DNA of 64,000 nt from NCBI GenBank assembly GCA_947502885.1, contig CANNBP010000002.1:310001-374000 (forward strand), in the 5' to 3' direction. The DNA is from an uncultured Aquimarina sp. GTDB taxonomy: Bacteria > Bacteroidota > Bacteroidia > Flavobacteriales > Flavobacteriaceae. Made by a program: the position numbers and the translations under genes. Below, in pieces: positions 8,833-19,152 of the stretch. Numbering within the stretch: the first letter of the stretch is position 1; every line of letters starts with the position of its first letter. The notes below the pieces were generated by a model that ran no database searches, had not been told where the DNA came from, and saw nothing but the letters and a program-made list of their open reading frames with translations.

Positions 8833-11800
8833 TTAATTTTGATTATTATCAGTTATATTGTCTGGATTATATCCTTTTCGTTTTAAACCTCCCACAGTAC
8901 CACCTTGTGAGGAAGAACAGCTTTTACAATGAGGATATAATTGTTGCGATGTTCCATCAGGTACTAAAGAACTTGACGGTTGATGGTCAGGTGTGAAATT
9001 GTTTGTTTTCCTGCCTGAAGTTTTACTTCCGCATGTATGACAACCGTCAGTAGTTCCCATTTCATTTATTGCGGTTCTCTCTGCTTTGTTAAAAGATTGG
9101 CTTTTACTTCTCGCGGGTATTGATCTTTTAGCAAATGGTCCAGGTAGAAGTGTTTTTGTATCTACATTAGGATGTACTCTTTTAGCTTCATTTATAACTT
9201 GAGTTGCTACTGATGGTTTTTTAGAGCCGCCTCCTTTTTTGCCTCCAGGAGTTACCATTGTTTGCAACGTTGCAACTACCTTGTCATGAGTTGATATGTT
9301 ATCATTTCCATAGGTATGAATAAGATTATCAATTGCATCAATACCTGTTAAAGCCAATACTCCATAAGATATATCTACTGCCAAAGCTCTAACTGGATCT
9401 TGATTGTAAGCTCCATCGGGAGCAGGCTTTATTACACCGTATTGATTATCGTTTCCAAAAGTATATTTAGGTATGTTAAACTGAGCATATACCGGAGGTT
9501 TTATTACTACTTCGTCTAAAATTCCTGTAGTAATTTGTAAACCAGCATTTAATAAAGTGCTGGCAGGTATAGCCATATTCCCATCTGGGTCAATAAAATA
9601 GATTGGATTATCAAAGGCATAATTATAAGGTGAATATTTACGCATTTCTTCTGCAAGAGGGTCAAGGTTCATCCATCTACCAATCGCAGGGTCGTAGTTT
9701 CTGGCTGTTATATCGATCCAACCAAGACCTAGTTCGTTTTGTTCTTCTTTCTCACCAAAACCTCTTAATTGTGCTATGCGATTTCCATAAGAGCTTACTA
9801 TATTATTATATCCTTTATGTTTTAATCCAAAAGGATAGTAATTTGATTCTTCTATAATTTCAGATTTTTCTATTGTACCATTGTTATCAGCATCGGTGTA
9901 AGAAAATCTTATATTTTGAAGGTGATCTTTAAACTGGTATACATAACGATAACCCGTAACATCAGGAGTAATATATCCTTCTGTTTGTCCAAAAAATTCA
10001 AGACTTCCATTTTTGTATACAAAATCACCTATATAATCTGTTATTATTTTGTCTTCATTTTTTTCTACTATTTTTTGAATTTTCACTCCTGTAGCATCAT
10101 ATATATATTCTATGGTACCATTATTTGTTCCTGTAACCGTTACTTTTGTTGGTAAGTTAAGGTGGTTATACGTAATGTCTGTAATCCCCTTATTTTGATC
10201 AACAATCATATTCCCATTAGCATCATAACGATACTCTTCTGCTTCATTAACTCCATTAGAAAAACCAGCAGTATTACCAGAACTATCTTCTACTTTTATC
10301 AGTTTATTACTGGTACTATCATAGTTATATGACAACATATCTATAACACCAAAAGTATTGGTATCCACATTTGATAGTCCTTTTCTGTGTAAACTTTTAA
10401 TATTCCCATTTTTATCATAGGTAACATCACTTAAGTTATAATGTCTTGTATTATCAATGGCACTAGTTATTCTACTTAAAGCATCATAGTTATACACATA
10501 AGAGGTACTTATAGGATTGTTCGGTGGATTAGGATTCACACTTTGTGTTTTCCAACTCGTCTCACTTATATTTCCATTAAACAAAGTTGTTCCACCTAAG
10601 GTTGGTCTACTATAATTAATTGCAAATCCAAAAAGATCTCCGTTATCGGTTTTTCCTTCATTAATGGTTTTTAACCAACCTCGTATGTTATAAGCATAAT
10701 CTACTTTTTGAAGACCAGTACCGGTTGCGGCTCCTCCAACGTTTTTATAGTGTAATTGCCCTAAAGCATCATACTGGTTCGCAGCAATTAATTCTTCATG
10801 ACCATTGATGGTTTGGGTATGTACCAGGGGTCTTCCCACATGATCATAGGTCATTTTTCCCAAGGTGACAATAGGGACATTGCTGCCTTTGCTATGGGTA
10901 CTTGTACTTTGTTTCACTTTGCCTGTAAAATCCAATTGAGTTTCAACAACATCAATGCTACTAAGATAGTCATTTTTTGTAGCTACATATATAGGTCGTG
11001 CTTTTTTATCATAATAGATCACATTGGTAATCCAGCTATCAGTATCCATCACCTTAACTAAACTTCCAGTTTCTAAAGATTTAGTACCACTTAAGATCGT
11101 TTCACCATCTACAGTACCGGGATTGGCGAGTTTAGGATCTGGATTCGTTCCTAAAAATTCGTAATCATCATAATAATTAATAGTGAGTACTTCTATAGGT
11201 TGCGTAGCTGGGTAGCCCCCATTATCATAATATATGCTTACCCCTCCTATAGTAGTTGCTGCTGCGCGGTTTACCCATAACTCGCTTGTAAACCCTGTAA
11301 GTTCTGCCTGCAAGGCTTTTCGATCTCTACTATCGGTTATCTTACCGGTATAGGCCACCCTTCCATACGCATCATACTTCGTAAAGAGCCATTGGCTCCT
11401 TTGTTTTAAAAGAGCATCCTGGGTAAGTACGGGTTGATCTAGTTTGTTGTACACTATAGACTCCCATGCTTTACCCGGTATTTTCTTTTCTACCAATCGG
11501 TTACGATTGTCATAAACATACTGGTAACATAGTTCATTAAGCTCGGTTGCAGAGATTCCATCTACTACATTTACTTTAGGAGGAATCACAAACGTAAGGT
11601 TCCCAAAACGGTCATATACATAATGGGTATCATGAGCAACTTCTCCACCTCCTGTGTTTCCTGCGACAGAAACACTCGCATAGGTTCTTTTGAGTAGTAC
11701 TTGCCCTTGTTTATTGGTATACTCTCGTACGGTATGCTCATTGGCCAAGGCTTGTGTTGGGCTATAATTTTCATCTTTGGTAATGGCTACATGCAATTGA

Positions 11801-12462
11801 TTTTTTGCGTAATATCCTACTTTGATCAAAGTGGGTTTTTCGGTATCGTTGCCTGTAAACCCAACTCTAAAATGTACGACCTCATTAGCCGTATTATATC
11901 GCCAATCTGATCTTACGGTATGGTTGGTATTGCTATCTGACCCTATCTTCCAGGAACTACCGGGTGCTCCTTGTTCCAGAGCGCGGTTAAGCGGTGAAGA
12001 TTCAAAGCGCGTTTCGCTATAGGCATTGATTTGCCTGTGATCGGTAATCCCAGGAAAATCATTGGCATACTGGGTATGATAGTAGCTATTGATATCCTGA
12101 TCGATATCTACGGCTTCATAAGTACCATTGGCTGTATTACGTTTAAAAGGCAAATATTGCCTTGCTTGCCTTCCATAACGATCATACTGGGTATGGGTTA
12201 CGATATCTTTACTATCCTTATTGTGTTTGATACCAATACTTTGCATCTCACGACCCAAACCATCATAATAGGTCACTTGTTGGATATGGCGTTTTTCTGC
12301 CGGCTCATCATCACCGCCCACTTCATCTAATCGATCTATAGTTACCGGTTGTTGTGGAGTGATGGTATGTACATAATTAAGGTCTGATAAATTGATTTGC
12401 CCAAAGCTAACTCCCGTAAGCATGATCGCAAATATGATAAGGATATGTTGTATATATTTCAT
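8833..12462 (-). CDS. RHS-repeat polymorphic toxin with zinc/HNH-like C-terminal domain
   Basis: A 1209-residue secreted or surface protein: signal peptide MKYIQHILIIFAIMLTGVSFGQ, an N-terminal RHS-associated region (QQVTYYDGLGREMQS), many YD repeats, and the RHS core hallmark ITARNYDPAIGRWMNLDPLA near residue 920, followed by YNYAFDNPIYFIDPDGN. Downstream sequence is variable, as expected for the toxin part. The last 130 residues contain GPFAKRSIPARSKSQSF, CHTCG, TPDHQPSSSL and YPHCKSCSSSQGG: two Cys pairs and a DHQP motif that suggest a zinc-stabilised HNH-like nuclease. The nuclease call is inference from this pattern. The immunity gene follows without gap; the 1741-aa partner gene is 25 bp upstream. 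Confidence 0.85.
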   Translation of the reverse strand: MKYIQHILIIFAIMLTGVSFGQINLSDLNYVHTITPQQPVTIDRLDEVGGDDEPAEKRHIQQVTYYDGLGREMQSIGIKHNKDSKDIVTHTQYDRYGRQARQYLPFKRNTANGTYEAVDIDQDINSYYHTQYANDFPGITDHRQINAYSETRFESSPLNRALEQGAPGSSWKIGSDSNTNHTVRSDWRYNTANEVVHFRVGFTGNDTEKPTLIKVGYYAKNQLHVAITKDENYSPTQALANEHTVREYTNKQGQVLLKRTYASVSVAGNTGGGEVAHDTHYVYDRFGNLTFVIPPKVNVVDGISATELNELCYQYVYDNRNRLVEKKIPGKAWESIVYNKLDQPVLTQDALLKQRSQWLFTKYDAYGRVAYTGKITDSRDRKALQAELTGFTSELWVNRAAATTIGGVSIYYDNGGYPATQPIEVLTINYYDDYEFLGTNPDPKLANPGTVDGETILSGTKSLETGSLVKVMDTDSWITNVIYYDKKARPIYVATKNDYLSSIDVVETQLDFTGKVKQSTSTHSKGSNVPIVTLGKMTYDHVGRPLVHTQTINGHEELIAANQYDALGQLHYKNVGGAATGTGLQKVDYAYNIRGWLKTINEGKTDNGDLFGFAINYSRPTLGGTTLFNGNISETSWKTQSVNPNPPNNPISTSYVYNYDALSRITSAIDNTRHYNLSDVTYDKNGNIKSLHRKGLSNVDTNTFGVIDMLSYNYDSTSNKLIKVEDSSGNTAGFSNGVNEAEEYRYDANGNMIVDQNKGITDITYNHLNLPTKVTVTGTNNGTIEYIYDATGVKIQKIVEKNEDKIITDYIGDFVYKNGSLEFFGQTEGYITPDVTGYRYVYQFKDHLQNIRFSYTDADNNGTIEKSEIIEESNYYPFGLKHKGYNNIVSSYGNRIAQLRGFGEKEEQNELGLGWIDITARNYDPAIGRWMNLDPLAEEMRKYSPYNYAFDNPIYFIDPDGNMAIPASTLLNAGLQITTGILDEVVIKPPVYAQFNIPKYTFGNDNQYGVIKPAPDGAYNQDPVRALAVDISYGVLALTGIDAIDNLIHTYGNDNISTHDKVVATLQTMVTPGGKKGGGSKKPSVATQVINEAKRVHPNVDTKTLLPGPFAKRSIPARSKSQSFNKAERTAINEMGTTDGCHTCGSKTSGRKTNNFTPDHQPSSSLVPDGTSQQLYPHCKSCSSSQGGTVGGLKRKGYNPDNITDNNQN

Positions 12463-12487
12463 CTTTGTATATGTCTTAAGTTCGTTA

Positions 12488-15400
12488 TTATTGATCTCCT
12501 CCTACTGGGTCTTTACCTCTTCCATCACCGTTGTCTCCGCCACCGCCACCAGTGTCACGTACGCCCTGAAAGTATTCGGTTCTGCTTTTAAAACGGGTGA
12601 TATAGCCTGATTTAAGATCAACCACTCTACAATAAATCGTTTGATTGCTACCAGTGGTTGCCGTATACTCATGAGCATAGGTCTTAGAGGATGTAGCTTG
12701 ATAAGGATTCCCACTAGTGGTATTGACAAACCATTCATAACGGTAACTCCCTGATCCGTTTCTGGCAGTAGTATGAAAATTGGTTTGATCAAAACCGAGA
12801 TTATCTATGGTTACCGGCCTATAGGATCTAATAGTGACCGACTTTTCTTTATATTCTCCAGGTATCTTATCATCTCTTACCCTAAACGTAACGGTATAGG
12901 TACCCGGAGTGCTAAATACTTTTGTAAACGTTGTTGCAGTAAGGGGGTGACTTTGAGTAAACCCATTGATCAACCACACATAAGATCTTGAACCTGATCC
13001 TCCACCAAAATTACCTCCGGTAAAAGTCACACTGGTCGAGGTAATAAAATGACCGTTTTGTCCCTGGTTACGATGGGATAAAGGACTGAAAGTAAGGGTT
13101 GGATAAAGAAGCGGATTATGCACATGCATGGTCTTGGTTTTGGTCAGGCTTTGCCCAGTACGGGTATCGTTTATGGTACAAGATACCGTATACGTACCTA
13201 AACTGTTAAAGGTTCTGTTAAACCCGGCATCGGTGGTAACATTAGCATCATCTACTTTCCATAGATAGGTATAATGCCCGGAGCCTCCTGTTTTATTGGT
13301 GGAGAATATCACATTGGTACCCTTAACCATATGCGTATAATTAGAGGCAATGGTAAAGTCTAAAGGTGCAAAGACTTCTACCTCGGCAGTTGCATTGGTA
13401 ACATGGTTAGGAATTTTATTGTCTACTACTCTAAAGTTCACCGTATAGGTTCCCGGACTGGTAAACCTGTGATCAAGCGAAGTGCCCGTTGCACTTTGTT
13501 TAACACCATGTACATACCACTCATAGGTATAATCTCCAGAACCTTTGCTAACTCCCGAAGTGGTAAAATGTACGATATTGCTTGTAGTGGCTGGAGTTCT
13601 GTTAACATGCAAGATAGGGGTGGTTAATGCCTCATAAGCATAAACTGTAGTACTTGCTTCTCTATAAAAATCAGCTACATGTAGATCTTCTACCGCTACT
13701 TTTACAGTATAGGTACCCGGTGTAAACACGCTTTTCATAGTAGTACCAGTTTCATTTTGTTTAGCAGAATTGACATACCAGGTATAGATATATTCTCCAG
13801 AGCCTCCGGCAATTCCTGTTAAACTAAAATTCACTAAAGTATTTTCTACAGAATGTACGGGATTGGCAGTAAGCTTAGGAATTGTTAGTGAATTGATCAC
13901 TTGTACATTGGTGGTTACAATTTTAACCTCATTGGTAGCACGATCGGTCACTTTACATTGTATAGGATAGTTTCCTAATGTCGTAAAGGTATGGGTAAAG
14001 CTATTTCCACTTTCGGATAAGGTCTGTCCATTAATCTGCCATTCGTATAAAAACTTACCTGATCCTGCCGATACGTCTACAGCAATTACTTGTGGTTTGT
14101 TGATCTCGATATGAGAAGGCACAATCAGTACCGCCTGCATAGGATCAAAACCTTGTCCTTTTTCTCCTTTATAATTATAATTGTATTTGGTAATGACATG
14201 ATTATCGATATCGGCAGCATGCCCAAAACGGTTCATATGGTCATAGGTATAGTAGTTGGTTTGCCCTAGTGGATCGGTCATACTGGTTACTCCAATGAGT
14301 GGATCATAGGTATAGGTACTTACCATGGCATTTGGTAAGGCTTGTCTAAGGTTATCCAGGGCTTGTCGCAAGGCTCCTTCTGATCCTGCATACCCATGGG
14401 TACGATCAATATCACTATTGGATAAGGTAATCAAGTCTGCTTCATAAGATGCCACCTGATCGTAGGTAGCACGCTCTATTTTGGCGATAGGGTGCTGTCC
14501 CCAATATCCCCAGATATACACTACCGGGGTGCCATCGGGTTTGGTGAGTTCTCTTGGATTTCCTTGTTCGTTATATCTTGTAAAGACCACCCTGTCCTGT
14601 AGTTGGTCTCCTCCTTTAGCGGTCTGTACCTTAGAAGGCAAATACAGGTTACCATACGTAGCATATGCTTGATGCGCCGTAGCCACCAGGTAAGAAGTGT
14701 TATCCTCGGTAACATAACTCTTAGTAGTAACCGGGCTGGCGATTCTGTTTTGTAATAGCAAAGTGGTTAATCCCAGATCCTTTGGGTAGTACATCTGGGT
14801 TGTAGTAGGTTCCTGGTCACTTTTAGTAATACGTGTACTCGTAGCAGCATAATGTTGGTTACCATAATTATAGGTGGTGGTTGTGGTTAATGCCTCTCCA
14901 TCTTTATAGTGCGTTTCTTTAGTTTCTTCAAGGCGAGTCCAATAGGTGGAAGCCGTATTGTAATTCACTTTATAATCAGGAATATTATCTCCAAATTTAA
15001 GATAAGTTCCTGGTTGGGTAAAAAAGCTAGGAATCACACTAGGAAGATAGTGCTCATAGGTATAATAAGCTTTTCCATCATCAGTATATTGAAACACCCT
15101 TGCCCGTCTCATGGTGTGATCAGAACTCAATGAGATCCCATAAGAAAACCCTTTCTGATCTAGAGTGCCATGTTCTCCTTTCTGACTATAGGTATATTCT
15201 TTTTTCTGTAGTAAAGTATAATTTTTGTCATATACCCTTTCCTTGATGAGCTTCCCATTTAAAAGCTCTGTCTTTGAGAATTGCTTATTGGGCGCGTTTT
15301 CCAGCTCATTATAAAAATCATACACCTTCATCCCATTATACTCCTGTCCATTATAGGTAAGTTCGGTAACGGTAGAATACCCTATATCCACTGGGGTTGG

Positions 15401-17713
15401 CGTACTTCTATTGTGAGCATAGCGTACAATAGCTGCACAACCGTAATTTCCCTCTGTATTGCTATAATTCTCGGTGCGATAAGTGGAATAATACTCCATA
15501 TCACGATGTTGTACCCCCGAGGTTTTCTCATAACTACCCAAGGCATCCAATCGAATATCCTTAGTCACGCTAACATCATCATAGATATAGGCTTTTTGTA
15601 GCGCAATGGCATTTTCTTCGGTATAATCTGTGGTTTTTAAAACACGTAACCCCCCTAGATAATTTTTGTGTTCTATTTGTTTGTATTCTATTCTTTCTTT
15701 TCCAAAATGCATAGTCACCTTAGGATGGTTATTAAACATATAATAACGATACGCACCAGGAGAAAGGCTAGGCCCACTATCAATAACATTTCCCTGATCA
15801 TCAAACAAGGTTCCAGCAAGTACCTTGGTGATACTCTTATTAGCATTATACCCCCCTGCTCTTACCACATTGGCAGTATTGCTGTATACAAAGTTTTCAC
15901 AATACTCCAGAACAGGTCCCGCTTTACAATCATACGAATCTGCCGGCACACAATGTAACTGATCTGCTTCTCGGGTTTTATACACCACATAGGATTGTGC
16001 TGTATTTTCGCCATAGTCATAATTAGGATCCCCAGAATACCCGATCTCAATGGTAACTAAAGTACCTTCTTCACCGGGTTTGATAATAAAAGAGCCGCTA
16101 GCATATCTGGGGTTGGTAGGGCTATCGTCACAAAACCCAGGGTACAAAGGCGATCCAGAACCTACTGAAGGGGTATTGGCATCAGATACCCAGATAGGAT
16201 TAGAGGTATAGGTAGATGGTAATTTGTTTAATCCATACGTATAGGTGGTAAACCCACCGGTTGGATATTGTATTTTGGTAAGGGTACCAATAGTAGTGGT
16301 TTCTTGATCAACAGAACGATTTCCACCCGTCAACGTATAAGGAAACCCATTCGTTCTGCCCATAGCCGGTATCAAAGTTGAGTTACTTTTACCATTATAA
16401 TACCCCCAAAAATCAACCGATTTAGAATCTCTAGAAGGTACTAAATGAGGGCGGTCATAGGTAAACTTATATTTTTTACTATAATTACTAATCGAGATAC
16501 TATCCAATTTTAATCTCGAATCTACCTGATCTGCACTTGTAGGGTTCCCAAAATACGAGTCATTGTATAATATGATTTCAGTAACTTTTTTAGGACCTGT
16601 AGCCACTTTGATACTACGTAGTGCTTTTTTGTTGTGGTAATCTTTTCTAAATCCTTCAGCTCTGTTAAAGGTGACCCTATTGTTTTTAAAACGAATCTCT
16701 CGTAAATCTGAAGACATAATTTGATAGTCGTTGATATCCATATCATTACGGGTTTCGGATTGCGTACAGGTGTTGGTGGTATACGGAATATTGGTGCGCG
16801 AACCCTCTCTGGATAGCACTTCTTTTTCGGTTCTTGTTTTTGAAGTATATTCAAAATTTACCGTTTCGTTATTCGATAAGTTCTTGATAAGACTAAGTTT
16901 CCATGCAGAAATGTATCTGTTGGTATATTCTAAATCCGTACCTCCATCAAACATTGTAGTGGTCGAACCACTGTAGGTGTTCTGGGTAATCTCGGTTTCT
17001 CTAAAAATATATTGCATCCCGCTGGTATCGGTAATGATCCACCCTCTTAAATCCACAGGATCTCCGATCAATTCGATCAGTAAATCGGGATGCTCTATAC
17101 ATTTGGGTTGCTTTGTTTTTAAGTCGATATAAAAAGTTCCGGAAAGCCCATTGACATGAAACGGAAAAAGATCGGGCTCAAAATCTGCTTGCTTACGGGT
17201 GATTCTGTCTGCCCAGGTAAAAAAGGGCAGGATATCCTGTGCACTGTCATGATATGATTTTGGCCCCATGCCATGTTCATGGATATAATCACTATAGGCT
17301 CTAACTTCCGGATGATAAGGATTAAAGATCAGTCCGGCATCATCGGGTACTCCCATTACCTGTCGGGTAACCATTCCTCCAACATTAAGATTCCAGCCCA
17401 GCCCTACCCAGGTTGATATCTGGTCTACTTTGATCCCAGCGGCATCATAGGATAGACTGATAGGGACTGAAATGCCTCCAGAATTTATTTGGTATAAAGG
17501 AATATTGATATCTGGAGTACCGGTATAAAGGTTAATCGAGGTATTCCCGTATTTGGTAAAAGCAGCCGCCTCTGGTGAGTTGGGTACTTCTACATAATTG
17601 TGTAACTCAAAATCTCCCTCGGTTTGAGCAGAGTCAGATTTTTGCGAGTATAGTCCGGGTACTAGCAATAGACCAAGGATTACACCCATGATTAGATTGA
17701 GATGTTTTCTCAT
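12488..17713 (-). CDS. Secreted SpvB/YD-type protein with about six C-terminal PKD-like modules
   Basis: A 1741-residue protein with a signal peptide (MRKHLNLIMGVILGLLLVPG, cleavage near SQKSD). The N-terminal part (YGNTSINLYTGTPDINIPLY, then SYDAAGIKVDQISTWVGLGW) is the start typical of Bacteroidetes RHS-partner proteins. A YD-like stretch with WGYWGQHPIAKI lies near 1080. From about 1190 onward come six modules of about 80 residues with the pattern GSGxYxYxWxVNG and PGTYTVxxxVxD, i.e. PKD/Ig-like folds. The C-terminus is Gly/Asp-rich. No T9SS sorting domain is evident. It is the first gene of the toxin operon and may form the outer shell or carrier for the RHS protein; that role is inference. 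Confidence 0.8.
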   Translation of the reverse strand: MRKHLNLIMGVILGLLLVPGLYSQKSDSAQTEGDFELHNYVEVPNSPEAAAFTKYGNTSINLYTGTPDINIPLYQINSGGISVPISLSYDAAGIKVDQISTWVGLGWNLNVGGMVTRQVMGVPDDAGLIFNPYHPEVRAYSDYIHEHGMGPKSYHDSAQDILPFFTWADRITRKQADFEPDLFPFHVNGLSGTFYIDLKTKQPKCIEHPDLLIELIGDPVDLRGWIITDTSGMQYIFRETEITQNTYSGSTTTMFDGGTDLEYTNRYISAWKLSLIKNLSNNETVNFEYTSKTRTEKEVLSREGSRTNIPYTTNTCTQSETRNDMDINDYQIMSSDLREIRFKNNRVTFNRAEGFRKDYHNKKALRSIKVATGPKKVTEIILYNDSYFGNPTSADQVDSRLKLDSISISNYSKKYKFTYDRPHLVPSRDSKSVDFWGYYNGKSNSTLIPAMGRTNGFPYTLTGGNRSVDQETTTIGTLTKIQYPTGGFTTYTYGLNKLPSTYTSNPIWVSDANTPSVGSGSPLYPGFCDDSPTNPRYASGSFIIKPGEEGTLVTIEIGYSGDPNYDYGENTAQSYVVYKTREADQLHCVPADSYDCKAGPVLEYCENFVYSNTANVVRAGGYNANKSITKVLAGTLFDDQGNVIDSGPSLSPGAYRYYMFNNHPKVTMHFGKERIEYKQIEHKNYLGGLRVLKTTDYTEENAIALQKAYIYDDVSVTKDIRLDALGSYEKTSGVQHRDMEYYSTYRTENYSNTEGNYGCAAIVRYAHNRSTPTPVDIGYSTVTELTYNGQEYNGMKVYDFYNELENAPNKQFSKTELLNGKLIKERVYDKNYTLLQKKEYTYSQKGEHGTLDQKGFSYGISLSSDHTMRRARVFQYTDDGKAYYTYEHYLPSVIPSFFTQPGTYLKFGDNIPDYKVNYNTASTYWTRLEETKETHYKDGEALTTTTTYNYGNQHYAATSTRITKSDQEPTTTQMYYPKDLGLTTLLLQNRIASPVTTKSYVTEDNTSYLVATAHQAYATYGNLYLPSKVQTAKGGDQLQDRVVFTRYNEQGNPRELTKPDGTPVVYIWGYWGQHPIAKIERATYDQVASYEADLITLSNSDIDRTHGYAGSEGALRQALDNLRQALPNAMVSTYTYDPLIGVTSMTDPLGQTNYYTYDHMNRFGHAADIDNHVITKYNYNYKGEKGQGFDPMQAVLIVPSHIEINKPQVIAVDVSAGSGKFLYEWQINGQTLSESGNSFTHTFTTLGNYPIQCKVTDRATNEVKIVTTNVQVINSLTIPKLTANPVHSVENTLVNFSLTGIAGGSGEYIYTWYVNSAKQNETGTTMKSVFTPGTYTVKVAVEDLHVADFYREASTTVYAYEALTTPILHVNRTPATTSNIVHFTTSGVSKGSGDYTYEWYVHGVKQSATGTSLDHRFTSPGTYTVNFRVVDNKIPNHVTNATAEVEVFAPLDFTIASNYTHMVKGTNVIFSTNKTGGSGHYTYLWKVDDANVTTDAGFNRTFNSLGTYTVSCTINDTRTGQSLTKTKTMHVHNPLLYPTLTFSPLSHRNQGQNGHFITSTSVTFTGGNFGGGSGSRSYVWLINGFTQSHPLTATTFTKVFSTPGTYTVTFRVRDDKIPGEYKEKSVTIRSYRPVTIDNLGFDQTNFHTTARNGSGSYRYEWFVNTTSGNPYQATSSKTYAHEYTATTGSNQTIYCRVVDLKSGYITRFKSRTEYFQGVRDTGGGGGDNGDGRGKDPVGGDQ

Positions 17714-17753
17714 AAATGTATTACGTATTAGAAGGTTACAATTTTTCCGGTGG

Positions 17754-17810
17754 CAAATCTAGATGTTATATTCGGTTCCCACAACTAATCCATTAGGGGA
17801 AAAATACCCT
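17754..17810 (-). promoter_or_regulatory. Promoter and palindromic activator-like box of the toxin operon
   Basis: On the minus strand TAGATTTG (17761-17754) and TTG (17784-17782) are 20 bp apart. Eleven bases farther upstream lies the palindrome AGGGGAAAAATACCCT (17795-17810). The same three elements with identical spacing occur at 26181-26237 before another surface-protein gene, and similarity continues over roughly 190 bp. The rest of 17811-18075 holds no gene. Confidence 0.7.
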
Positions 17811-18075
17811 ATTTGTTGAAGGGGGATCAATGCTAGATCAACTACACAGTTTTTTAACTTATTTGATTCATTTTTACTTTTTTTCTGAGGCAAGATTACA
17901 ACAAAGGAGTTTCATTTTCCGGAATCGGTGATTTTTTTTTCATTTTTTTTAGGAGCAAATGTATCACCCTGTAGTTTGATTTCCATACAGATATCTGTAT
18001 TGTGAGGCATTTTTTTGAAAAAATGTTCTGAAACTTTATCCAGTCAACTGTTTTTGCATCTTTTTTAATGTCTAC

Positions 18076-18423
18076 TTATTTAAAAGTAGGGTGTTGTTTT
18101 TCTCTGTCCAATACCGAATGAGGAAACTGTGGGTTCGGTTTAGGAACCTTGAGGATTTCTTTTGTTATCGGTGTTTTTCTAAATACAGTATTGGAATAAA
18201 ACCCGCAATTAAACCGGACATCTTCAAGATAACGATACCGCTGTTGAAGCGGATCATAGACCACTGGGGCATCTAAAGCTTTCATAGTTTTAAAAATGCG
18301 GTACAGACTGGTTTTAGAGATGCCTAGTTTTAAGGCTAATGCTGAAGCCGTGCCTGTGGCTTGTAAACGGATCAATTGGTCAACCCGTTGAATGATTCTG
18401 ATTTGTTTTAAAAGCGTATTCAT
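18076..18423 (-). CDS. Small HTH DNA-binding protein
   Basis: A 115-residue protein whose N-terminal 60 residues form a helix-turn-helix: RIIQRVDQLIRLQATGTASA then LALKLGISKTSLYRIFKTMK, a pattern seen in HTH_11/DeoR-like domains. The C-terminal part has no recognised ligand domain but contains YRYLEDVRFNCGFYS. This short form is common near surface-protein loci in Bacteroidetes. It is the last gene of a minus-strand run (20701 to 18076) just upstream of the toxin operon and could regulate it; the shared palindrome at 17795 is a candidate target. That link is inference. Confidence 0.6.
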   Translation of the reverse strand: MNTLLKQIRIIQRVDQLIRLQATGTASALALKLGISKTSLYRIFKTMKALDAPVVYDPLQQRYRYLEDVRFNCGFYSNTVFRKTPITKEILKVPKPNPQFPHSVLDREKQHPTFK

Positions 18424-18462
18424 AATAAGGGATTAAAAGTGATATGGATTGGCATCTATATA

Positions 18463-18945
18463 TTACATATAGTAAGGGTCTATTTGATTAAAAAGCTCAA
18501 TAAGTAGTAAGCGTTTGGTTTTGGGATTTCGTTTTGTAATGGAATGCTGTTGTAAAAAATCAGCTATCATGGGGTATACCGGGGTATTACAAAAGGTACT
18601 TCGAATATGTGTAGCCGTATAAGGGATCAGCCTGTACTCCTGTGGGGTGGTAAAAAATAGTTCTTGCCGAACAAATAGTATAGGAAATACAGACTTGATC
18701 CGATATACTTTCATAAACTGACAATGGTCTTCCAGATAACAATACCCATTTTTGTCTATAGCCGTTATATGTTCTTTAGCATACTTAAAAAGCAGCTCTT
18801 TTTTGAGGTTCCCATAATCAATAGGGGTAGTAAGATCGGTTAGTAACATCTCGATTTTGTGTAAAACATCACAAATATCAATTTTATGCATCCCATCAAA
18901 GCGTTTAAGGACATCATAGATTATTTTATCTTCATGGTTGATCAT
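18463..18945 (-). CDS. Hypothetical protein, 160 aa
   Basis: No family recognised. It starts with ATG at 18945 and reads MINHEDKIIYDVLKRFDGMH, with a cluster of mixed hydrophobic and aromatic residues in the middle (FPILFVRQELFFTTPQEYRL) and a basic C-terminal segment TKRNPKTKRLLLIELF. No signal peptide or membrane segment. The N-terminal half could be a winged-helix-like fold, judging by the alternation of helical and strand-prone stretches. It is followed after 39 bp by the HTH gene in the same direction, and preceded by a structured intergenic region at 19025-19105. Confidence 0.45.
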   Translation of the reverse strand: MINHEDKIIYDVLKRFDGMHKIDICDVLHKIEMLLTDLTTPIDYGNLKKELLFKYAKEHITAIDKNGYCYLEDHCQFMKVYRIKSVFPILFVRQELFFTTPQEYRLIPYTATHIRSTFCNTPVYPMIADFLQQHSITKRNPKTKRLLLIELFNQIDPYYM

Positions 18946-19024
18946 TACTTACTTTTATTAGTTGTTACTACTCAAGTATCTTCTTTTAGAGATTTTTAAT
19001 ACTTTTAATATGATTACGAAATAA

Positions 19025-19105
19025 AGATATTCGGGTACAAGAGGTCGTTATGGGGTGTACAGCATCGGATCGTAATGCTTATCAGACGTTGCACCCGAAA
19101 TATCT
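19025..19105. other. Long imperfect hairpin between two small genes
   Basis: AGATATTCGGGT (19025-19036) pairs with ACCCGAAATATCT (19093-19105), and AGCAT/ATGCT form an inner stem. It sits in the 207-bp gap downstream of the 172-aa gene. The neighbouring gap at 19720-19777 holds another strong hairpin in the equivalent place, so both may be terminators or processed RNA elements. Confidence 0.5.
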
Positions 19106-19152
19106 ATGGAAGTAAACACACAAACTCAACTTAAAAATTGGTTTTTCTAATT

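Noticed and set aside
12488..17713. Long frames on other strands and phases inside the toxin genes
   Set aside because: They lie fully within genes with strong protein features and lack their own.
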